Positions 11,800 through 22,599 of a stretch of DNA of 64,000 nucleotides are shown piece after piece. The stretch is from Sipunculus nudus. Taxonomy: Eukaryota; Annelida; Sipuncula; Golfingiida; Sipunculidae. Every line of letters starts with the position of its first letter. The stretch's first letter is position 1. The DNA lies in the NCBI GenBank assembly GCA_026874595.1, contig CM049307.1, forward strand, positions 77,850,643-77,914,642. The letters are read 5' to 3'. Both the position numbers and the translations under genes were made by a program. The notes under the pieces were generated by a model, which did no database searches, was not told the origin of the DNA, and saw nothing but the letters and a program-made list of their open reading frames with translations.

Positions 11800-13526
11800 T
11801 GATATGAAAATAAATAATTTTTAATATACATATAATTTTGATTGATTTTTCCGGTTTTTTTTTACCGAGCACAGCCGAACTGCCTTCGGCAATCAGCGGA
11901 ATGCGTGCATCGTGGTCACTTAACCTCTAAAACTGAGGTCTATTGTTCATATGAATAACGCTTGCTTTCAATGAGGGATTTGACCCACGTGCGTGGTCAG
12001 TAAAAGAGAAAAACACATGTTTCTTGCTTTATGAAATGGAGAGTTCAACCCAGGAGGATTAATGACAAAACCTAATTTCAGGAACAGGGCTGGGATGGTG
12101 TCGGGGGTTTCAGGCCTCAAAATTTGTCTGATACGATGAAAAAAAATTTCGGCGGTTGAAAATGAATATGGACCCTCTGCATGGAGCCCGTTGGGTCCGC
12201 TTCTGCTACTTACAAGGTATGCATATTTCTGTTTCTTTCTTCAGGAACAGTTTCCTTGCAACGTACATTTAATAAGTCTTTCATGTGTTCCTCACATCAA
12301 CCTATAATCTTTGTACGTCCACCGATAGAATCCAGTCAAATATCATCGAAAACCTGAATGCCCCCGCGTCTCATTCCGGTTCGCAATGTAAACACCATCA
12401 CTGGCCAGGCCATCAAGGTAAACATACCGGGCTATAAATATCTTGCCATGAGGACAGAACCACAAAATAAATGTTAAAAATTTTGGAGCGACTGCAGGAT
12501 CACTCACGCACTGTCTCCACCAGGTTATGAGTTTATACGGACGGACGGTATGATGTTAAGGATTCATGTAATTTAAAAGTAAGTGGCAAAACTAAGATAC
12601 AAGCAGCTGTACCTAGAAACGTTTTCTGTTCACGGAAGTGTTACGCCTCTGAGAGGTGCGTGAGTTATTCTGCAGTCGTGCCAAAATGTTTCTACATATC
12701 TTATGGAGACAGTTTCCCCACTGAAAACCTATATTTTCTGTAAACTTTTAGAATAGAAAAAAAATGAGCCAACATTTCACATCTCAGTTAATATATCTCC
12801 CTAACCCCGGTAATAAGCCCGGTATACCGGGTCTATCAGTTAGTGTTACATATTATCAGTATTAAAAATAATGAAAATACACACTTGCATTTATTTACTT
12901 TATTTAAATCATGTTGTAAAATCATATGGCGAAATAATTTGGTATTAACGCGTACCTTATATATGAATATAAATTAATATTTTACTTTATTCTATAAAAT
13001 TGCAGTATTTATAAATAGCACCACATATGCATTGAAATATTTCTTGTAGCAGTAAGATATGATGTATCATATATATTTATTAATCACTTTGTCATGATTT
13101 TTGTATTTGTGTGTGTGTGTGTGTGTGTGTGTCACGCGCTATCGGTCGACCTGGCCCATTGGCCGATGGGGTTTGCGCCAACGGTGGATCGACCGATCAT
13201 GTATTATTCTTAATTCTTCCTCAGTCGCAACACCTGATACCGTGAGCATGGGGCATCTTTAAATTCTAATTCGGTTTATATTTTGATATCTAAGCATATA
13301 CTATTTATGTGTATATGTAGAATATAAGTGTGTATCCATGTATATAGGAATATGCATCCTTTTATTTTTTAATTTTTTCCCTTGATGTGCTTTTTGTGAT
13401 TTTTTTTAATTATTTTTTTTTATTTTTGGCATTATTATTTCCCCACCCCCTTCATTTTTTTATATTTTGTCATCGTTGCATTTTGTCTGACATATATAAT
13501 GCTGTTGTTGTGGCAACACGGAACCT
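11800..13526. other. Intergenic, no gene seen
   Basis: AT-rich sequence with a (GT)n microsatellite at 13109-13131 followed directly by a GC-richer inverted repeat: ATCGGTCGA near 13141 and TCGACCGAT near 13188. The pair could form a hairpin with a loop of about 40 bases. Confidence 0.5.
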
Positions 13527-13722
13527 AATGATGAAACCGAGAGCATTGAGACCTGGTACAGTTACGTGGTTCTTGCCGTCGGCTTTTTCTCTTGTTTTAT
13601 TATTGATGGATTACAGTCTTCCTATGGCGTAGTCTACCAAGACTTGAAGTCGTATTACTCCGCGGACGTCTCCAGACTGTCACTCCCGTTAGCAACACTG
13701 GATTTCATGACATATTTTGGTG
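13527..13722 (+). pseudogene. SLC16/MCT-like M6, orphan exon 1
   Basis: The frame encodes TM1 of an MCT-like protein with ETWYSYVVLAVGFFSCF, then SYGVVYQDLKSYYSADVSR, and ends at 13722 with a GT donor (GTAGGA), phase 1. It is of the alpha type and closest in wording to M7 exon 1. No in-frame ATG lies upstream before a stop codon, so the N-terminal tail is lost or sits in another exon. Only about 45 bp after the donor, sequence homologous to a different copy (M5) starts. This exon therefore has no intron or downstream exons of its own. Confidence 0.65.
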
Positions 13723-13907
13723 GTAGGATGATTCAAATATTTTACCGTTTAATAAATGTTTTTTAATAAGGTGTTGTCAAAATGATAAAAATACAGAAAG
13801 TGTGAAGGCGGAGATTAACAGCTCAAATTCTAAAGCCATGCGCGAAGATGCAGAGACATTGACTGGAAGGTGCTTTAAACAAGCAGATGATGAGAGCAAA
13901 GACACAT

Positions 13908-14632
13908 TGTTACGGTCCCTTTTCACACCAAACAACTCAGGCCGAACCGTAACACATATGCTCAGACACGTTCTCTTCAAATGAATACGTAACCAAAATA
14001 TGGGTGCAAAAACAGTACTATATTACAATATTTACAATCGTACACAAATAATATAATAGTCAATACATAACGTAATTTATACCCAAGTCTCTGACGAAAA
14101 CTGAGTCTCTAAATAACGAACTGTAACGAAATACTTAACTGAATCCGGTATACGAGAAACTGAAGTCCATCATCAACACATAATTCGGGCACACACAAAA
14201 CTGAAGTCCTGTATTAATCCAGGTGTCACCAAACAAACATAAAGTCTCTCCTCTTCCTAAATAATAAAGTTCATGGCGCGGTTCATGGCATTCCGTGGGC
14301 TTGGGGAACAAGAGCCCACGGTCACGGTCCCCGGGGATAACAGCAACGTAGCGTAGCAAAGTCAATAGTCCCGCCTCGTACTGCAGGCGAGTTCGTTTTA
14401 TAGGCTTTCAACAATGGGTGAAAACCGCAGAAGTTTGTGGTTTTGCTTGAGAGAAACGATAGCGCCGGCAGAACTGCAAAACCAGTACTGAATGGTCCAA
14501 GAATAGATTTTATGTTTCTAAAAGCGCGTCAGTAGTCACAGATAGCGGGGTGGATCCATAAGCGTGGAAACGGGGGCGGCCACACCACTTCGTGGCGCCA
14601 TCCTCCGATGTCCGGGTGACGTCCATGCAACA
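13908..14632 (-). repeat. 3' LTR of element A
   Basis: 725 bp, with termini TGTTACGG at 13908 and GCAACA at 14632 as read on the plus strand. It contains 25 bp near 14015-14040 that the other LTR lacks. In element orientation it lies downstream of the polypurine tract. Confidence 0.92.
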
Positions 14633-14643
14633 CCCCCACCCTT
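14633..14643 (-). other. Polypurine tract of element A
   Basis: On the minus strand AAGGGTGGGGG lies immediately before the LTR start TGTTGC, where plus-strand DNA synthesis is primed in LTR retrotransposons. It places the 3' end of the internal region only about 230 bp after the RNase H stop. Confidence 0.8.
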
Positions 14644-14876
14644 AAAAGAAAGAAGGTAAGGAGAGCAAAGTATTAGCACTGTATGACGAGTATATGAGTA
14701 GTTTGAGTAGTTTGACATCGTAAGCATTAGTTTATGCTTCTTACAGCTAATTAATTATCATCATCACAAATAGTATAATCAGCAATATCTTAATACATGT
14801 AATATATGTAATACAACTCTTCCAAAAGGACAGAACATATCCGAGGCTATGACAAGAGTCAATCATCAGATCAAAA

Positions 14877-15446
14877 TTAATTACGTCTTGATAACGTATC
14901 AGCGATTATGTTATCGGAGCCCTTGATGTGTTTGATAACTAGGTGAAACTCTGACAGGGCTAGACTCCATCTCATTAATCTCTGATTATTATTCTTCATC
15001 TTATGAAGAAATGTTATGGGATTATGATCTGTATAAACAGTTATATCATAAGGCGTAGAGCCCAAATATACCTCAAAGTGCTGTAACGCCATCAATAGTG
15101 ACAGAGTTTCCTTTTCAATAGTAGAATAATTCTTTTGATGAGGTAAAAATTTCTTTGAATAGTAGCAAACCGGATGACTTATGTTAAAGTCATCGTCTTG
15201 GATGAGCACAGCGCCTACACCACAATCGCTGGCATCCGTCATGAGAGAAAACGGTTTATCAAAATTTGGAGCCTGTAACACAGGTGCACTTTGTAATATA
15301 GCTTTGGCTCTTTCAAAAGCATTTTGACAGTTTTTATTCCAATGGAATTTTCTGTCCTTTTTCAATAGGTCCGTTAACGGATTCACAACTTCTGCAAAGT
15401 TCTGACAAAATTTCCTGTAATACCCAGTCATTCCTAAGAATCGCAT
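14877..15446 (-). pseudogene. RNase H domain, element A pol C-terminus
   Basis: A 189-codon frame. Residues 1-30 are the end of the RT connection (FLGMTGYYRKF), common to Ty3/Gypsy pol. The RNase H domain follows, with the catalytic-type Asp in MTDASD (D71) and, further on, an STIEKE block and a YTDHNPI block. It ends ADTLSRRN, the usual end of a Gypsy RNase H, and is then followed by stop, polypurine tract and LTR. No integrase follows, unlike standard Gypsy elements. It is one frame away from the upstream RT owing to an indel near 15500. Confidence 0.9.
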
Positions 15447-15478
15447 TAGTTCCTTGCGATTAGTAGGAACTGGAAATT

Positions 15479-17506
15479 CTACGATAGCAGATACTTTACT
15501 GGCAATTTAGGTTTTACACAACCTTGACCTACTTCGTGCCCTAAATATGTTACAGTTGCACGACAAAAATCACTCTTGGCAAGATTAACTGTCAATCCTG
15601 CTTTTTTCAGTCTCTCAAAGAGTTCTACCAAACTTTGTTTATGCTCTTCCCATATGTGATTGTATACAACAACATCATCAATATAGCAAGTACAGTTATC
15701 TAAGCCAGATAATACACAATTCATAAGTCTCATGAAGCAGGCTGGCGCATTTTTCATTCCGAAGGGCATAACTTTGTACTGGAACAAACCATTTGGCGTT
15801 ACAAACGCAGATATTTGCTTAGCCCGTTCGGTAAGAGGTACCTGCCAATAACCTTTTAACAGATCTAACTTGCTAATATACGTAGCAGATCCAATCTTAT
15901 CAATGCAATCTTCCACTCTGGGCAAAGGGTAAGTATCTGTTATTGTTACAGTGTTAACTTTTCGATAGTCTGTACAAAATCTGTAGGTCATATCAGGCTT
16001 CTTTATCAACAAACATGGGGAACTCCAGGCACTACTGCTGTTTTCAATAATATCATTCTCTATCATATACTTGATTTCATTCTTTATGGCTTGTAACTTT
16101 TGGGGACCAGCTCTATATGGTGCCTGTTTAATAGGGGAAGCATCTCCTACGTCTACATCATGCTGTAGTACATTAGTTCTACTGGGGACATCAGGAAATA
16201 AAGAGTCATAATTTAGCAGGATTTCCTTCAACTCTGATAACTGATCGAAATCCAAATGTGACAATTTCTGATCTAAATTATTTAAAATATCAGAGTTGTT
16301 CAGTTTTACAGGATGTTCAGTTTTCTTCATGAGAACATCCTCGGCATTCTTTTCAGTTTCTTTAATGAGTACCAAATTTGTTTGGGGAGGACTAGATTGA
16401 CATGTTTCTGCTGATCTGTCATGATATTCTTTCAACATATTTATATGACAAAGTTGTTGCGACTTTCTACGATCAGGAGTATCAATCACATAATTCAAAT
16501 CTGATTTCTTCTCAACAACTTTGTATGGTCCAGAGTATTTTGCTTGCAGGGGATGTCCTGGAATTGGGAATAGTACCAGAACTTTATCACCAGGTTTAAA
16601 TTCTCTTTTTGTCGTCTTTTTGTCATACCATACTTTCATTTTGTTTTGGGCTTTCTTTAAATGTTCTTGGGCGATTTCATTTGCCCTACTTAATTTCTCC
16701 TTGAATTCCTGAACATATTTTAACAAGCTACTTTGAGAACTGCTTTCCATCCAAGTGTCTTTTAACACCGCCAGGGGGCCTCTTACACAGTGCCCATACA
16801 CTAATTCAAAAGGGCTAAACCCTAAGCTTTCTTGCACTGCTCCTCGGGCTGCAAATATCAAAAAGGGTAAACCCTCATCCCACTGGTTCCCAGTGTCAAG
16901 ACAATAAGCTCTAATCATGTTTTTAAGAGTTTGGTGAAATCGCTCTAGAGCACCTTGACTCTCAGGATGGTAGGCACTGGATTTGTAGTGTTTTATGCCT
17001 AGCTCTGCCATAACCTGGGCAAATATATTTGACATGAAATTTGAACCTTGATCCGTTTGTATTGTTCTTGGTAAGCCAAAAGTAGTAAAAAATTTAACCA
17101 GAGCTTCAACAATTTTCTTTGCAGATATAGTTCTAAGAGGAATAGCTTCTGGAAATCTAGTTGCAGTACACATGATTGTTAGAACATATTCATTGCCATG
17201 TTTAGTTTTTCTTAGCGGTCCTACATAGTCAAGTTTTACTGATTCAAACGCATCATGTGTTGTTGGTATGGGCGAGAGTGGCGCAGGACTAATTTGGTGG
17301 GTTGGTTTTCCAATTATTTGACACACATGACAAGTTTTACAGTATTTCGCCACGTCTCGTTTTAACTTGGGCCAATAGAAGTGTTGGAGAATTTTGTGTT
17401 TGGTTTTCCTGACACCAAAATGTCCTGCCATAGGATGATCATGTGCAAGTTTTAAGATTTCTGGGCGATACTCGGGGGAACTACAATTTGATAAAGAGTT
17501 TTCCAC
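15479..17506 (-). pseudogene. Integrase followed by reverse transcriptase, element A
   Basis: One open frame of 675 codons. The integrase comes first: an HHCC zinc site (H22, H29, C59, C62), a catalytic D93 in KLDYVGP, D152 in QTDQGSNF and E188 in GALERF (D,D35E spacing), then a GPY/F-type module at about 326-328 (KYSGPYKVV). A linker of about 80 residues leads to a complete Gypsy RT: the DYRKVN block, LDLLKGYWQVPL, MPFGMKNAP, and the active site YIDD at 608-611. The frame then runs off after a single-base shift near 15500. The upstream end is separated from its true N-terminus by a frameshift in a C5 run near 17485. The domain order within one uninterrupted frame is strong evidence that this is not two nested elements. 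Confidence 0.93.
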
Positions 17507-17933
17507 GTTTCGTCCTCTGGTACGGTGGGAGGTCTATATTTTCTGACTAGTACATCATTCTGTAAGGTGAAACAAGTTGGAACTTTATCTGCTTCCTCTT
17601 TAGTCAAGGCATTTTCTCTAAGGGAGGCAATATCAGGATCTTTCTTTTGCATTTCTATCAAATCATCAGTTTTCATGCTAACTTCTACATTCTTTACACT
17701 CCTATCCTTCTTTAACTGTTCATGCCCATTTTGATCAGGCGATTTCACGCAGTTTGTACTCCTTTGGAAATTTCTATTCAGGGTCTGTTTGCCCTGTACT
17801 ACATTTGTAGTCGAGTCCTTTGGACTGGTCGTGCCACTTGGGTCACATGCGGGCGATTTAATATTTACTCGCGTAACGGGCTTTAAGCCACTGACGTCAT
17901 CGTTAGAATGCGCCATAAAGGTTTGCGAGAGGT
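17452..17933 (-). pseudogene. Protease-integrase linker of element A, frameshifted
   Basis: A frame of 154 codons from the ATG at 17916 (open from about 17960) links the end of the gag-protease frame with the start of the integrase zinc domain. Its C-terminal part matches the element B integrase N-terminal region in layout: a DPDIASLRE block, then QNDVLVRKYRPP. It lies in a different frame from both neighbours, while those two share a frame with each other. Two compensating indels are therefore the simplest explanation, one of them in a homopolymer. Confidence 0.8.
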
Positions 17934-19681
17934 CAAGTACAGAACTCTGGTTTCAGACTTGCCTTTTTACTCATCGCTCGAGTCACTACACAGCCTGGAA
18001 ATACGCCCGGAAACTCCTGCTGGAGCAGGTCTGTGTCCCTATCAGTGCTCGGCAATTTTGTCATTCTGGGATCAATTTTCACTCTGTCACCAGCTAAATC
18101 GTTGCCTAGGAGGAGCGAAACGCCCTCTACTGGCAACTTTGAACAAACTCCTACAGTTACAAATTCAGAGACTAAATCAGATTCTAGTTTCACTCTGTGT
18201 AATGGAACTTCTAAAAATTCCGAATTAACGCCCTGGACTAGAACTGAACACCCCGCGTAACTCTCTTTAGAGAAGGGAAGAATATATTTCAAAACGAGGC
18301 TTTGGGTTGCCCCGGTATCCCTTAAGATTTTAACACGGGCCTTTCTTGCATGGTTACCCTCTAACTGAACAAAGCCATCTGACACAAAGGGCTGAAAGCT
18401 CTCGTGGACAGGGCTTTGTGTTTCACCTTTAGTCTCTAGTTTACTGGTCATTGTTACCGGTTTCATGCTCTGCGTAACAGTTAACGCATTAGGTTTAGGC
18501 TTACTTTGACCGTATCTTTTTCTATAACACTCAGATTCTGTATGCCCCTTGAACTCACAGAATGTACAGTATTTGGGTCCAGTCCTAGGTTGTCCCTCTT
18601 TATGTTGAGCAGGAGAGTCAGATTGACTTTTATACTGGGGTTTACCATGATCGGACTGTGGTTTACCTGAGCCGGAGTGACCCCGATAGTAGGGACTACC
18701 CTTTCTCCGACCCAGTTTTGGGCTTTTGCTACCCTCTCTTTTCTCACCATACCTCCTCCTGTGACTGGTATAACTGGGGCGGTGCGTCAAGGCAAATTCA
18801 TCTGCCAGGACACCAGCCTCGTTTACATTTCTTACTTTATGTTCATCCAAAAATATTTTAATGTCACTACGGATATGCCTTTTGAACTCTTCTATCAAAA
18901 TTAGTTGTTTGAGTTTTTCAAAATCCTGATCAATTTTCATAGACTGACACCATCTATTAAATGCACTTTCTTTGTCTCTAGCATATTCAACATGAGTTTG
19001 ATTTTCTCTTTTTGTGGCATTCCTAAATTTTAAGCGATACGCTTCGGGGACTAATTCATAGGCTCTCAGAATGACCTCTTTTACAGTGTCGTAATCCCTG
19101 CATTGTTCGTCTGTGAGCGCAGTGTAAACGTCCTGTGCGCGACCAACCAGAACGCTTTGTAACAACAGGGTCCACTGGCCTTTAGGCCAAGCCATTAAAG
19201 TGGCCATCCGTTCAAAATAACTGAAATAACGCTCCACTTCATTTTCATTGAAGGGAGGTACTTTAGTCGAATTTCTGAATAGGAATTCAGACGGCTCATG
19301 TGCTGTACGATTTTGAGGATTTTGTAACTCTAACTCTTTCAACTTAATTTGCGTTTCTCTTTCGATTTCACATCTACGGATTTCTATTTCAACTTGAGCT
19401 TCATACTTTCTCAATTCTAGTTCTATCGGGTCAATAGCTGTTGCCCCAAGAGGTTCCTTAATAGGTTTTTCCTCCAAATCAGATTCCTCTTTACTATCTA
19501 CATGACCATATAATGATTTCTTAAGTACATTTCTTAAACCCTCTACAGTGTATACCTCCATGATGTCAATATTTAAATGTAGAGCAACAATTTCAAGTTC
19601 ATTTTTCTTTAACGTATACAATAAGCTCCTATTTTCTCTTAATTGTGGTATAATTTCATTGGGTTTAAATTCCGTACCCAT
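17933..19681 (-). CDS. Gag-protease of element A
   Basis: A 582-codon open frame from the ATG at 19681. Residues about 82-122 form a charged coiled coil; about 131-300 resemble a Ty3/Gypsy capsid region (FERMATLMAWPKGQW, then LLLQSVLVGRAQDVY). A basic Ser/Gly/Arg-rich stretch (305-365) precedes a CCHC zinc knuckle with C372, C375, H380 and C385. An aspartic protease follows with the active site DTGA at 455-458 and the second hydrophobic-Gly block LLLGND at 523-528. The frame is intact. Translation would begin about 140 bp after the primer site, a short leader. If the element is transcribed, this is the part most likely to give product. Confidence 0.9.
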   Translation of the reverse strand: MGTEFKPNEIIPQLRENRSLLYTLKKNELEIVALHLNIDIMEVYTVEGLRNVLKKSLYGHVDSKEESDLEEKPIKEPLGATAIDPIELELRKYEAQVEIEIRRCEIERETQIKLKELELQNPQNRTAHEPSEFLFRNSTKVPPFNENEVERYFSYFERMATLMAWPKGQWTLLLQSVLVGRAQDVYTALTDEQCRDYDTVKEVILRAYELVPEAYRLKFRNATKRENQTHVEYARDKESAFNRWCQSMKIDQDFEKLKQLILIEEFKRHIRSDIKIFLDEHKVRNVNEAGVLADEFALTHRPSYTSHRRRYGEKREGSKSPKLGRRKGSPYYRGHSGSGKPQSDHGKPQYKSQSDSPAQHKEGQPRTGPKYCTFCEFKGHTESECYRKRYGQSKPKPNALTVTQSMKPVTMTSKLETKGETQSPVHESFQPFVSDGFVQLEGNHARKARVKILRDTGATQSLVLKYILPFSKESYAGCSVLVQGVNSEFLEVPLHRVKLESDLVSEFVTVGVCSKLPVEGVSLLLGNDLAGDRVKIDPRMTKLPSTDRDTDLLQQEFPGVFPGCVVTRAMSKKASLKPEFCT

Positions 19682-19818
19682 ATTTGCAAAGTATCAAGAT
19701 AACGTGTCTGAGAAATATACGAGTTCAATTGTAGTTAAATACTAGTTCAATAACTAGAAGTTATAGAGACCACTGTGAAATTTTACATCCAAATGTAGCC
19801 GTTATTACGAAATACAGT

Positions 19819-19836
19819 GATTCGTCGCGGTCGCCA
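19819..19836 (-). other. Primer-binding site of element A, tRNA-Arg-like
   Basis: On the minus strand TGGCGACCGCGACGAATC begins three bases after the LTR end. This is complementary to a tRNA 3' end with an acceptor stem of the tRNA-Arg (UCG/CCG) type. The tRNA assignment is from memory of animal tRNA-Arg sequences; the position and the TGG start are seen directly. Confidence 0.7.
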
Positions 19837-19839
19837 TTA

Positions 19840-20539
19840 TGTTACGGTCCCTTTTCACACCAAACAACTCAGGCCGAACCGTAACACATATGCTCAGACA
19901 CGTTCTCTTCAAATGAATACGTAACCAAAATATGGGTGCAAAAACAGTACACAAATAATATAATAGTCAATACATAACGTAATTTATACCCAAGTCTCTG
20001 ACGAAAACTGAGTCTCTAAATAACGAATTGTAACGAAATACTTAACTGAATCCGGTATACGAGAAACTGAAGTCCATCATTAACACATAATTCGGGCACA
20101 CACAAAACTGAAGTCCTGTATTAATCCATGTGGCACCAAACAAACATAAAATCTCTCCTCTTCCTAAATAATAAAGTTCATGGCGCGGTTCATGGCATTC
20201 CGTGGGCTTGGGGACCAAGAGCCCACGGTCACGGTCCCCGGGGATAACAGCAACGTAGCGTAGCAAAGTCAATAGTCCCGCCTCGTACTGCAGGCGAGTT
20301 CGTTTTATAGGCTTTCAACAATGGGTGAAAACCGCAGAAGTTTGTGGTTTTGCTTGAGAGAAACGATAGCGCCGGCAGAACTGCAAAACCAGTACGGAAT
20401 GGTCCAAGAATAGTTTTTATGTTTCTAAAAGCGCGTCAGTAGTTACAGATAGCGGGGTGGATCCATAAGCGTGGAAACGGGGGCGGCCACACCACTTCGT
20501 GGCGCCATCCTCCGATGTCCGGGTGACGTCCATGCAACA
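19840..20539 (-). repeat. 5' LTR of element A
   Basis: 700 bp, near-identical to 13908-14632. It ends at 20539 immediately before the ACAT target duplication and the resumed MCT exon 1. It would carry the element promoter; no TATA assignment was attempted. Confidence 0.92.
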
Positions 20540-22167
20540 ACATGGATTAGCTATATTGTTCTCGCCGTATGCTTTGCCACACATGCCTCAACGTACGGAG
20601 TACTGATGCTTTACGGAATCGTCTATCAAGACCTGAAGTCAAGTTTCGTCGCCAACACCTAAAGTCTGTCCCTGCCGTCTTGAACACAAATTGGCATGTC
20701 ATTGTGTGGAGGAAAGTCACTTTTAACACGAAAAGAAACGCCACACTGAAAATTCTAATTCAAAATATATCAGAGGTAAAGATATTATTAAATTACATCT
20801 CGAATCATCAATAAAATATTGTTCTATCTGCGAAACATGCAATTTTGAAACGTAACATAAGACACTTCTTATGAAAACTGAAGTATCTGATAAGCTTGTG
20901 CACGCATAAAATATTTTTTTTAAAACTTCTTTATACATCTATTAAATGTCATATATATGTACTCTAAGTTTCAGTATGTTTAATGTATCATTCATGTACA
21001 TGTGGCCTAACTCGCATTTTCCGTAATATATGTGTTCTCTATTTTCATCTGACACGTTAGTTTTTACTTTCATTTTACATCAATGGTGGAAATATGTCAT
21101 TTTGTTATTAATACCCCTTTCTATATATTGTGTATATATATACAGTAGATTATTTCTTTGAATTTCATATTTCATTTAGTTCAATTTTCCTTCACTTCTT
21201 TTTTCTGTACCTGGAATTGCAAAGTTTATTAATTAAATATTCATTATTCAGCCTTGATTTTCAGACCGCTCTTGAAAACCATCTCTCTTCGTACTGCTGG
21301 TATTATTGGGGGACTACTGGCCGCTGTAGCATTCCTGATATCATCATCTGCCATCAGCCTGCCAGTCTTCACTATGACTTACGGCTTCGTATCAGGTATG
21401 ACTGTAATACCTGATAAAACAAACATCCTAATAGTCTATGGACTCAAACATTAAATTATTACAGGGATATGTGAAGGCCGCATTTATTCTCGTACCCATC
21501 GTAAATAACAATATCTGATGCGACAAATTCTGTGGATCTGATCGCAGCGTTACCATCTCCGCAGATTAAAGTCTTGGTACTGTCCATGAAGTATCTTCTT
21601 GTAGATATTCTGCCCTTATCAAATACTGAGAAATTCATTCCTACGAAGCTTTTCAAATGATTTTCCGTGGCCGTTATTGCTTGTTTTGTGCGAACTAAAA
21701 CCAGATGGCGGAGTATGAATAACGGAAGGATATACCGCCACCAATAATACGGGTAGTTGAATTTAAACCATCATCATTGGCATTTCAGGTTTTGTATCTG
21801 CGTTCCTTATACTCTTGTCCGGATTTGGGGTTCCAAAGTATTTTGACCGGCACCTAGCGGTGGCGACTGGAATCTCAAACGCAGGGGCAAGTTTAGGCGT
21901 GTTTGCGAAGGGTCCTCTGACAAGGTATATCCTAAACAAATAAACAAGGCGTGGCTGCATGTTGATCCAAGCCGATGTTTTCCTTCAGTGTTGCTGGTTG
22001 TGGATGCTAGTACGACCTTATAGGGACCAGGTTTCAAAGAATTCTGAACGCCTCCAGCGTCTCATTGATAGAACTGATAAAATTGAGCATGAGATTTACC
22101 CTAATGATCCTACTCATGTCATAGGATGATTCCAAACCGTCTGTATGATGAAGTCCGTAATCACAAT

Positions 22168-22588
22168 CAGGACATATAACATGTCACGTATTTAGGACAT
22201 ATTACATGTCACGTATTCAGGACATATGACATGTCACGTATTTAGGACATATTACTTGTCACGTATTCAGGACATATGGCATGTTACGTATTTAGGACAT
22301 ATAACATGTCACGTATTTAGGACATATTACATATCACGTTTTTAGGACATATTACATGTCACATATTCGGGACATATGACATGTCACGTATTTAGGACAT
22401 ATTACATGTCACGTATTTAGGGCATATGACATGTCACGTACTTAGGACATATTACATGTCACGTATTCAGGACATATTACATGTCACGTTTTTAGGACAT
22501 ATTACATGTCACGTATTCAGGACATATTACATGTCATGTATTAAGGATATATTACATGTCACGTATTCAGGACATATTACATGTCTAT
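22168..22588. repeat. 25-bp minisatellite, about 17 copies
   Basis: Head-to-tail 25-bp units with consensus near ACATGTCACGTATTYAGG plus ACATATK. Successive ATGTCACGTA blocks are 25 bp apart. The unit contains the palindromes ACATGT and CACGT(A). There is no spacer sequence. It lies shortly after the point where M5 exon 3 loses homology. Confidence 0.95.
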
Positions 22589-22599
22589 ATTTCGTGAAA

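Larger units (their letters stand above)
13908..20539 (-). mobile_element. Element A: near-complete Gmr1-like Ty3/Gypsy retrotransposon
   Basis: The element is 6632 bp, bounded by two LTRs (13908-14632 and 19840-20539) that begin TGTT and end AACA. Direct ACAT repeats flank it (13904-13907 and 20540-20543). On the minus strand the order is 5' LTR, primer site, gag with zinc knuckle, protease, integrase, reverse transcriptase, RNase H, polypurine tract, 3' LTR. Placing integrase before RT is the hallmark of the Gmr1-like group within Ty3/Gypsy. The gag/protease frame and the integrase/RT frame are the same frame. Three short indels (near 17925, at a C5 run near 17485, and near 15500) break what looks like one ancestral open frame. 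By eye the LTRs differ by roughly 8-10 substitutions and one 25-bp indel, so the insertion is fairly recent but not brand new. Confidence 0.93.
13768..22060 (+). pseudogene. SLC16/MCT-like M5, split by element A
   Basis: A beta-type MCT copy related to M4. Exon 1 is interrupted after 13907 by element A (13908-20539) and resumes at 20540-20711. Exon 1 has in-frame stops at 20660-20662 and 20681-20683, and its donor GT is changed to GA at 20712-20713. Exon 2 (21252-21395, 144 bp) is open, with good AG and GT sites, and encodes the TM2/TM3 region. Exon 3 starts at 21789 after TTTCAG and keeps the YFDRHLAVATG signature. It has a TAA stop at 21941-21943 and loses homology near 22060, where other DNA and a 25-bp minisatellite begin. 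Exons 4 and 5 are absent. The copy carries several independent lesions, so it is clearly dead. Confidence 0.85.

Noticed and set aside
15479-17506. Idea that integrase and RT belong to two nested elements
   Set aside because: Both lie in a single open frame between one pair of matching LTRs with a shared target duplication, primer site and polypurine tract, and element B shows the same order independently.
22168-22588. Possible CRISPR-like array
   Set aside because: The 25-bp units are head to tail with no spacers, and the setting is an intron-bearing eukaryotic locus; it is a minisatellite.
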